A stretch of DNA of 36,660 nucleotides, from positions 1 through 36,660 of the forward strand of contig PHBI01000053.1 in assembly GCA_002841945.1 (NCBI GenBank), in the 5' to 3' direction. This DNA is from Deltaproteobacteria bacterium HGW-Deltaproteobacteria-14. GTDB lineage: Bacteria > Myxococcota_A > UBA9042 > PHBI01. Shown here one piece after another: positions 31,482 to 36,660 of this stretch. A program made the translations under genes and the position numbers. How positions within the stretch are numbered: position 1 is the stretch's first letter; the number at the start of each line of letters is the position of its first letter. Under the pieces are notes generated by a model. The model had not been told where the DNA came from, ran no database searches, and was given only the letters and a program-made list of their open reading frames with translations.

Positions 31482-32438
31482 CTACTCCAGGACGACCGCG
31501 TCCCTCGCGATCGCCACGGCGAGCCCCTCGGGCATGCCGGGGCCGGTGAACGGGACCGCGTGGATCCGCTCGATCGCCAGCCGGTCGGTCTGGTCTGCGC
31601 CGAGGTCCGGCAGCAGCGCGAGGGCCGCCTCCGGGATGGTGAAGGCGCCGTCGTCGCCGGCCACGCAGGTGACCTGCGCGACGCGATCGAAGCTGCGGCG
31701 GGCGTAGCGCACGATCGCGACGTCCTCGGGGAGGCGGCGCGCGGCGGCGTTCCAGGTCAGCTCGAGGCCACCATCGTCGGGCAGCCAGGCGCGCGCCTGG
31801 TGCGCGGGCTCGCCGCCCACGCTGTGGAGGTGGACGACCGACGGGGGCTCGATGGCGACCGAGAACTCGCCGACCTCGTCGCTGCCGTCGGCGGTGACGA
31901 TCAGCGGACGCTCGAAGCCGAAGGCGTGGCTGTCGTCGAGCAGGCCGTCGTAGGCCAGCCCGGACACGGCGTTGTACATCTCCGGGAAGTAGTGGCTGTC
32001 GAGCATCGCCGTGCGGTCGGCGGTCTCGAGCATGAGCTCACCGGCGTCGAGCAGCCGGACGTTGGCGGAGGCCTCGTCGGGGGCGCTCTCCGAGGCGACG
32101 TCGCGCTGCTCGACGACGCACGCGTCCACCGGGATCTCGAGGTCGACGAGCCCGGCGACGGGGGAGCTCAAGAGGCGCAGGACGTGGTCGCGCGCGACGC
32201 CCCGGGAGTCGATGAAGTACGCCTGCGAGACGAGGCGGTCGTGGGGGACGACGCCCTCGCCGTGGTCGTCGTCGGCGGCGTCCGAGTAGGTCAGCGAGAT
32301 GACGGCGAACCGCTCGCTCCGCGGTGGGGCGACCGAGACCTCGGCCCCATCCTCGGGGCCGGCGCACGCCACGACGGTAGCCGCGACCACGATGGTCACG
32401 GCCAGCGACGTTCTGGCTCGTCCGAGGATCCCCACCAC
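31482..32438 (-). CDS. Lipoprotein of unknown function, first gene of the metalloprotease operon
   Basis: 318 residues from GTG at 32438. GGAAG is 5 bases upstream, and the GTG directly begins a lipoprotein signal ending T-V-V-A-C (Cys25). GTG at 32435 is an equal option. An upstream in-frame extension to 32573 is ruled out because the predicted promoter lies inside it. The mature chain is acidic and beta-rich, with a S-D-A-A-D-D-D-H stretch near 46-53 and two later Cys (I-P-V-D-A-C and V-T-C-V) that could form a disulfide. I do not recognise the family. Gap of 3 bases to the metalloprotease suggests a shared function at the envelope; one protein could be the substrate, inhibitor or partner of the other, which is inference. 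Confidence 0.7.
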   Translation of the reverse strand: MVGILGRARTSLAVTIVVAATVVACAGPEDGAEVSVAPPRSERFAVISLTYSDAADDDHGEGVVPHDRLVSQAYFIDSRGVARDHVLRLLSSPVAGLVDLEIPVDACVVEQRDVASESAPDEASANVRLLDAGELMLETADRTAMLDSHYFPEMYNAVSGLAYDGLLDDSHAFGFERPLIVTADGSDEVGEFSVAIEPPSVVHLHSVGGEPAHQARAWLPDDGGLELTWNAAARRLPEDVAIVRYARRSFDRVAQVTCVAGDDGAFTIPEAALALLPDLGADQTDRLAIERIHAVPFTGPGMPEGLAVAIARDAVVLE

Positions 32439-32535
32439 AAGAGCTTCCGTTGTCTGGGTGCCCGTGACCGCGTCGCGGCCGCGAGCGCCAAGGATAAGCA
32501 CGAAACAGAGCGGTCCATTCCGTGCGGGTCGCCCC

Positions 32536-32563
32536 ATTATCCGGCGGGTCGAGGTGGTGTCAA
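32536..32563 (-). promoter_or_regulatory. Strong predicted sigma-70 promoter of the lipoprotein operon
   Basis: TTGACA (32558-32563, 6/6), a 16-base spacer, GATAAT (32536-32541, 5/6), minus strand. Predicted leader about 90 bases to the GTG at 32438. This is the best consensus promoter in the window. Confidence 0.65.
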
Positions 32564-32650
32564 CGAACTCCAACGGCGCGGGCGCGCTCGGCGCGGCGAT
32601 CCCGCCCGACGATTCCCTCCGGACAGGCGCGCTGCTAGAACGTCGAGGTC

Positions 32651-33559
32651 ATGCCCATCGCCCTCCTCATCGCGCTCCTCGCGACCGCCCCGGCGGGGGA
32701 TCCGGTCGTCGCCGAGGTCGGCTTGCTCGAGGTGCGCGCCAGCGACGTGCGGAGCCACCTCGCCGGGGACGGCGCGGAGGCCCTCGCGAGCGCGCTGCGC
32801 GAGGCGATCGCCGAGGCGGCGCTGGCCGGCGAAGCCCGCGCCGAGCTCAGAGACGAGGCCCGCGGGTTGAGCCGAGCGGACGCCGCCCAGCGGCTCCTGG
32901 CCCGCCGCTTCGACCCGGGCGACCGCTGTGGGCGCCTCCCCGAGCCCGAGCTGCGGCGCCGCTACGAGGCCACGCGCTGGCGCTTCGTGACGCCCCCGGC
33001 CTTCGAGGTGGACGACCTCCAGCTGCTGTGCTGCACCAGCCCCCGGGCGTGCCAGGATCCCGACGTCGCCGCCTGCCTCCGCGACACCGCGCCCGCCGCA
33101 CGCCAGCTGCGCGAGCGGCTCCCCGACGCGCTCGACGCCGCCGCCTTCGCCGCCGCCTTCGACCAGGCGGCCCCCGACGCACCGCGCCTCGGCTTCAAGC
33201 GCTACACCTTCTACTTCGACCCCGCCCGCCCCGACGCCCCCGTCGACCCGGCGCTGCAGCAGGTCGATCGGCCCATCGCCGACGCCGCCGCCGCCCTGCC
33301 CGCTCCGAGCGCGCTCTCCCCGGTGGTCGCGACCCGCTTCGGCCACCACGTGCTGCGCCTCGTCGCCACCCGCCCCGCCCTCGACCTCGCCTGGGACGAC
33401 CCGCGCACCCGGGCGCTGCTCGCGACCGAGCTCTGCCCCGAGCGCCTGGCCGCCGAGCGCGACCGCTTCGTGGCCGATCTGCTCGCTCCGCTCGGCGTCG
33501 TCGTGCGCCGTGACGCGCTGCGGGCCGCGTTCGGCGAGCTCACCCCGCCGTCACCGTGA
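32651..33559 (+). CDS. Exported parvulin-like peptidyl-prolyl isomerase / SurA-type chaperone
   Basis: 302 residues from ATG at 32651 with GAGG just upstream. The short hydrophobic N-terminus (M-P-I-A-L-L-I-A-L-L-A-T-A-P-A-G) is a plausible signal peptide. Residues ~20-110 resemble a SurA N-terminal helical domain (V-A-E-V-G, then E-L-R-R-R-Y-E). A degenerate parvulin (PpiC) domain spans ~115-235, marked by L-G-F-K-R-Y and the L-S-P-V-V-A-T-R-F-G-H-H-V-L-R-L-V strand. Several Cys (C-G-R-L, L-C-C-T, R-A-C, A-A-C-L, E-L-C-P) are unusual for the family and may form disulfides in the periplasm. Active PPIase function is not certain. It converges on, and overlaps by 9 bases, the Cys-rich lipoprotein gene. 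Confidence 0.65.
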   Translation: MPIALLIALLATAPAGDPVVAEVGLLEVRASDVRSHLAGDGAEALASALREAIAEAALAGEARAELRDEARGLSRADAAQRLLARRFDPGDRCGRLPEPELRRRYEATRWRFVTPPAFEVDDLQLLCCTSPRACQDPDVAACLRDTAPAARQLRERLPDALDAAAFAAAFDQAAPDAPRLGFKRYTFYFDPARPDAPVDPALQQVDRPIADAAAALPAPSALSPVVATRFGHHVLRLVATRPALDLAWDDPRTRALLATELCPERLAAERDRFVADLLAPLGVVVRRDALRAAFGELTPPSP

Positions 33560-34426
33560 CGGGACGTCGACGCCGGCCCGCAGCGCCCAGCGCCCGGCGA
33601 GGCCGAGGGTGGTCCCGGAGATGAACGTCGCGCTCGCGCCGACCCGCGCCCAGATGAAGGTGCCCGTCACGATCCCCGAGTCGTCGATGACGACCCGCGG
33701 CTGGCGCGGCGTCGTCGGACACACCCCGGTGAAGACGAGGCCGACCCGGAACGCGCCCAGCGGCACCGCCGGGCCGTCGCTGATCAGGATCTCCTGGGTC
33801 GCGTCGCTGCCCACGAGCGCCAGCGCGGGGCCGTACCAGCTCGGCTCGACGGCGAAGGCGCCGACGTCGTCGGGCGCCCAGTAGACGACGTGGAAGACCC
33901 CGCACGACGCCCCGCCAGGGAGCTCGACGGCGATCACCTCGAGGGTCGCGAGGGTCCCCGCGGCGGGCGACACCAGCTCCGCCACTGCGGCCTGATCCAC
34001 CTGGAGCGTGACCGCGTCGTCGCTCGGCGCCTCCGCGCCGGTGTGGTCGCCCACGATCACCCGGGTCGCGGGGCCGGCGTCGACCTCCGGCTCGCCCGCG
34101 TCGCCCGCGTCGCCCGCGTCGCCCGCGTCCGCCGCGGCGTCCTCGCCCGCGAACGCGTCGACCGCGGTGTCGGGAGCCGGGACCCCGAGGTCGATCGGGG
34201 CCACGGTGTCCTCGACCTGCGCCGCGTCCGGAGGCCACGGGCGCAACGCGCACAGCGAGTCGACGCACACGAGCCCCTCAACGCACGCCGCGGCGGGGCC
34301 ACACACCGCGCCGAGGCCCAGACCCGCCGCCCCTCGCTCCACCGCGCACCCGCTACCGCAGTGCAGCATGATTGCGACCAACAGGACGGCAGCATTCGAG
34401 ACTAAAAAACGAATCGTGCCAGGCAT
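33551..34426 (-). CDS. Cys-rich, Asp/Ala-rich secreted protein, probable lipoprotein
   Basis: 291 residues from ATG at 34426, 17 bases after the barrel gene's stop; ATGs at 34447 and 34444 are alternatives. The N-terminus has a hydrophobic signal (V-S-N-A-A-V-L-L-V-A-I-M-L-H-C-G-S-G-C); which Cys would be lipidated is unclear. Residues ~30-55 form a small Cys module (V-C-G-P, A-C-V, L-V-C-V, L-C-A-L) like those in myxobacterial lipoproteins. Next is a low-complexity G-D-A repeat linker (34092-34127), then a ~170-residue beta-sandwich-like domain with A-S-C-G-V-F and F-T-G-V-C forming a likely disulfide. Family not recognised. It is in one unit with the outer-membrane barrel protein, consistent with envelope location. 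Confidence 0.65.
   Translation of the reverse strand: MPGTIRFLVSNAAVLLVAIMLHCGSGCAVERGAAGLGLGAVCGPAAACVEGLVCVDSLCALRPWPPDAAQVEDTVAPIDLGVPAPDTAVDAFAGEDAAADAGDAGDAGDAGEPEVDAGPATRVIVGDHTGAEAPSDDAVTLQVDQAAVAELVSPAAGTLATLEVIAVELPGGASCGVFHVVYWAPDDVGAFAVEPSWYGPALALVGSDATQEILISDGPAVPLGAFRVGLVFTGVCPTTPRQPRVVIDDSGIVTGTFIWARVGASATFISGTTLGLAGRWALRAGVDVPSR
34092..34127. repeat. Four copies of a 9-bp tandem repeat
   Basis: TCGCCCGCG is repeated four times without change. On the gene's strand it encodes a (Gly-Asp-Ala)n linker. Copy-number change would keep frame and alter only linker length. Confidence 0.8.
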
Positions 34427-34443
34427 GGCTTTGCTGCATCGCA

Positions 34444-36009
34444 TCATATCTGCAGCATGATGCCGGCGCCGAAGCTGAAGTTCGTGTCGGTCTCGAAGTA
34501 GCCGGTCCCGTCGTCCTTGTGCTTGAGCCACCACTGGTTGACGACGGTGCCGTTGACGTACAGCCAGTCGGTGAGGTTGAGGCGCAGCGACGTCCCCCAG
34601 ACGGTGCGGTCGGCGGCGAACAGGTTGTCGAGGCCGTCAAAGCCGATGCGCCCGAGAAACAGCGTCAGGCTGACCGGGCCGATGTCGCGCAGCCGCAGCC
34701 GGGTGAGGAGGTCCTGACCGCGGGCGCCACCGCGGGTCGAGTAGAGGACCGTCAGGCGGAAGGCGCGATCGACCTTGAGATCGGACTCGAGGTAGAAGCC
34801 GCTGTGCTGCTTGCCGATGCGACCGTCCCGGAGCTGGGCGAGCTTCGGGTCGCCGCTGAGGTGGGCGTAGCGCTGGATCTCGTAGAACGGCGAGACGTAA
34901 CCGGGCTCGTAGCCCTTGCCCTGGAAGCGGTACTCGAGGCGCGTGCGGAGCGCCGCCGTCGGGGTGAAGCGGATGTTGACGTAGGTCCCGAGGTGCCAGC
35001 CGAAGCCCTTGCCGTCGACGGTCGCGAAGTCGGTGTAGGGGACCAGATCGAAGTGCGGCGTGCTGACCGCGGGCACCTCGATGTCGGCGGAGAAGAGCCC
35101 GGCGACCTCGTCGGCGAGCACCACCGGCCGCCAGTCGGGGTGAGCGTAGACGCCGCCGTCCGCGGTCGAGACGGCGAGCGGGGCGGTGAAGTCGGCCCCC
35201 GCGGTGACGCCGAACTTGAGCAGGCGTGCCGGGCGGGCCCAGCTGTCGAAGCCGCTGAAGGGGCGAACGTAGGCCCGGCCGACGAGGATCTCGGGGTCGA
35301 AGAGGTTGTCGAGCATGACCTCGCCGCCGGCGAAGTCGGCGTCGAAGTTGGCGAACAGCCCTCCCTGATAGTGATCGACGTCGACGGTGTTGAAGTAGCG
35401 GTTGACGAGCGATCCGTGGCCGATGGTGACGCCGTTGAGCTCGCCGTAGCGGAAGAAGAAGGGCTGGTCGTAGCTGCCGTACTGCACGAAGGAGAGGAGC
35501 CGCGCCCAGTCGCTGGGCTCGTCCCAGTCCTCCTCGCGGATGAGGCCGCCGCTCTCGGGGTCCTCGTCGATCAGGCGCAGGCGGATCGGGAGCTGGGGCG
35601 CGATGCGCCAGGCGTCGACCTTGAAGACGTAGATGAAGTCGAGGTCGAGGAAGGTGTCCTCGCCGATGTGGGCGATCTCGACGCTGGCGCGCCCGCGCCC
35701 CGCGCCGTTCTGCCGCGGGCTGAGCATGTCGCGATCGACGGCCGGCATCCCCGGCCGGTGCGCCATCCCGTCCTTCGGCAGCTCCTTCTCGGGCACCGGC
35801 TCGACGCCGTCGAGATCGGTGTTGCCGACGTCCGGGTCGGTGTCGATCGGCACGATCTCCACCCCGCCGTCGGAGTCGCCGCCAGCCCCGTCCTCAGGGT
35901 CGGGCTCGGCGGTCGTTGCGGGGTCGGGCTCCGGCTCGGCCGCGGCGGCGGACACCGGACCGAGCGCTACCCACGCGAGGGCGATCGAGCAGAGCGAGAA
36001 CCAGCGCAT
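34444..36009 (-). CDS. Outer-membrane beta-barrel protein of unknown function
   Basis: 521 residues from ATG at 36009, with a textbook AGGAGG 4 bases upstream. Signal peptide 1-24 ending V-S-A-A-A-A. An acidic Pro/Asp/Glu linker (E-P-D-P, D-P-E-D-G-A-G-G-D) covers ~25-70. From ~105 on the chain is made of alternating aromatic/hydrophobic strands (F-L-D-L-D-F-I-Y-V-F, F-F-F-R-Y-G-E-L-N-G-V, L-R-T-R-L-E-Y-R-F, F-S-F-G-A-G-I-M-L-Q-I at the end), which is the look of a porin-sized barrel. I do not recognise the family or substrate. The Cys-rich lipoprotein follows 17 bases downstream. Confidence 0.75.
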   Translation of the reverse strand: MRWFSLCSIALAWVALGPVSAAAAEPEPDPATTAEPDPEDGAGGDSDGGVEIVPIDTDPDVGNTDLDGVEPVPEKELPKDGMAHRPGMPAVDRDMLSPRQNGAGRGRASVEIAHIGEDTFLDLDFIYVFKVDAWRIAPQLPIRLRLIDEDPESGGLIREEDWDEPSDWARLLSFVQYGSYDQPFFFRYGELNGVTIGHGSLVNRYFNTVDVDHYQGGLFANFDADFAGGEVMLDNLFDPEILVGRAYVRPFSGFDSWARPARLLKFGVTAGADFTAPLAVSTADGGVYAHPDWRPVVLADEVAGLFSADIEVPAVSTPHFDLVPYTDFATVDGKGFGWHLGTYVNIRFTPTAALRTRLEYRFQGKGYEPGYVSPFYEIQRYAHLSGDPKLAQLRDGRIGKQHSGFYLESDLKVDRAFRLTVLYSTRGGARGQDLLTRLRLRDIGPVSLTLFLGRIGFDGLDNLFAADRTVWGTSLRLNLTDWLYVNGTVVNQWWLKHKDDGTGYFETDTNFSFGAGIMLQI

Positions 36010-36025
36010 CCCACCTCCTGCCGAC

Positions 36026-36055
36026 AGTGAAGCGTCAGGGAGACCGTCGGGTCAA
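36026..36055 (-). promoter_or_regulatory. Possible promoter of the barrel-lipoprotein unit
   Basis: TTGACC (36050-36055), an 18-base spacer and a weak TTCACT (36026-36031) on the minus strand. The start of transcription would fall at or just before the Shine-Dalgarno, which is tight. Low confidence. Confidence 0.3.
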
Positions 36056-36145
36056 TCTCGTTTCACGGCCGAGGCGCCCCCGATCCCGACGCGCGCACGC
36101 CGGGCGGCGGCGGCGGGTGGGCGGGGCGAGCGCGCGGCGAGGCGG

Positions 36146-36660
36146 CTACTTGAACTTGTAGCTGTCGATCGCCGGCTGCTTCGTCTGCTCCTTCTCGGTG
36201 CGCTGTGCGTCGGCGGCGGCCTTGCGCTTGGCGAGCTGCGGGCGCAGGGCGCGGACCCGCTCGACCTGGCTCGGGATCCGCGCGAGCTGGTCGAGGACCT
36301 CCTCGGCGTCCGACCAGCGCTCGCTCGCGAGGTAGCGGTCATAGCGCTTCCACAGCTCGGCGACCGCGGCCTCCTCCTGCTGCTTGCGCTCGCTCTCGTC
36401 GCGCCGCGCCCGCTTCTCCGCCTCGCCGCCGTCGGCGCTCCCGGCGCGCTGGACGTGCTCGCGCTCGGCCGTCGATCCGTCGCCGCGCTCGGGCACGACG
36501 GCCTCGTCGGCGCGGCTCGGCGCGGCCGGCGGCGCGGGCGCGTCCTGGGTCGCCGTGGGACGCTCGCCGGCCGGAGCCGGAGCCGGAGCTGGAGCTGGAG
36601 CTGGCGAGGCGGACTTGGACACGTCGTCGCCGTCGCGATCGGCCGCGTGCAGCACCCGCA
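36146..36660 (-). CDS. 3' part of an unrecognised gene with Pro-Ala repeat and coiled-coil region
   Basis: The frame is open at the right edge and ends at 36146, giving at least 170 residues; a GTG at 36655 exists but need not be the start. The visible part is R-V-L-H-A-A-D-R-D-G-D-D-V, then a (Pro-Ala)n stretch encoded by five GGAGCC/T hexamers (36573-36602). A long charged, low-complexity region follows, with K-R-A-R-R-D-E-S-E-R-K-Q-Q-E-E-A-A-V, likely coiled coil. Then comes a helical segment, W-K-R-Y-D-R-Y-L-A-S-E-R-W-S-D-A-E-E-V-L, resembling a single TPR-like unit. It ends S-Y-K-F-K. Family unknown; the upstream domains are outside the window. Confidence 0.55.
   Translation of the reverse strand, partial: RVLHAADRDGDDVSKSASPAPAPAPAPAPAGERPTATQDAPAPPAAPSRADEAVVPERGDGSTAEREHVQRAGSADGGEAEKRARRDESERKQQEEAAVAELWKRYDRYLASERWSDAEEVLDQLARIPSQVERVRALRPQLAKRKAAADAQRTEKEQTKQPAIDSYKFK

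Noticed and set aside
1..36660. tRNA, rRNA, insertion sequences, integrases or phage genes
   Set aside because: No T-loop-like motif with paired acceptor arms, no transposase or recombinase motif, and no terminal inverted repeats with target duplications were seen.

Overview
The window is GC-rich (roughly 70% or more), with strong G/C preference at third codon positions. That composition produces many long antisense open frames that are not genes. I recognise 24 genes plus one doubtful small frame and one gene running off each edge. Large secreted proteins with parallel beta-helix, PKD and Ig-like repeats, several Cys/Asp/Ala-rich lipoproteins, and unlinked single-copy housekeeping genes suggest a deltaproteobacterial lineage such as Myxococcota or Bradymonadota. 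That placement is inference; no rRNA or other marker gene is present to settle it.

Layout. Positions 1-7193 (minus) hold the first ~2,397 residues of a giant secreted repeat protein whose C-terminus lies outside the window. Then come a class III aminotransferase (+), a lytic transglycosylase (-), a doubtful 50-residue frame (+), L-aspartate oxidase nadB (+), a ~570-base gap rich in inverted repeats, a small lipoprotein (+), and the divergent pair orn (-) / dnaE (+). A bidirectional hairpin separates dnaE from a convergent porin-like gene.

From 17040 to 32438 everything is on the minus strand. Reading from the promoter side (right to left): a lipoprotein, a lipoprotein metalloprotease and a secreted DUF192 protein packed within a few bases of each other; zapA and 5-formyl-THF cyclo-ligase overlapping by 4 bases; tyrS and pcm; an A-type Fe-S carrier (ErpA/IscA class); two adjacent paralogous HD-domain phosphohydrolases; an Old Yellow Enzyme family oxidoreductase; a dicarboxylate/amino acid:cation symporter; an SDR oxidoreductase; and the porin. 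Near-consensus sigma-70 promoters are visible before the lipoprotein operon, zapA and erpA, so this long run is several transcription units.

The right end has a parvulin-like periplasmic protein (+) converging, with a 9-base overlap, on a two-gene minus-strand unit (outer-membrane barrel protein, then a Cys-rich lipoprotein). The 3' part of an unrecognised, Pro/Ala-repeat-containing gene is cut by the right edge.

The window mixes core metabolism (NAD synthesis, replication, translation, folate, Fe-S) with poorly characterised envelope proteins. No mobile element, CRISPR array, tRNA or rRNA was found. The less ordinary items are: the internal triplication and 11-fold Ig array of the first protein; the metalloprotease operon with a non-canonical zinc site; the tandem HD pair; a transglycosylase with an altered active-site motif; a dispersed-looking palindromic repeat upstream of the symporter; and mutually exclusive hairpins in the porin leader. 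I see no clear new multi-gene defence or mobile system.
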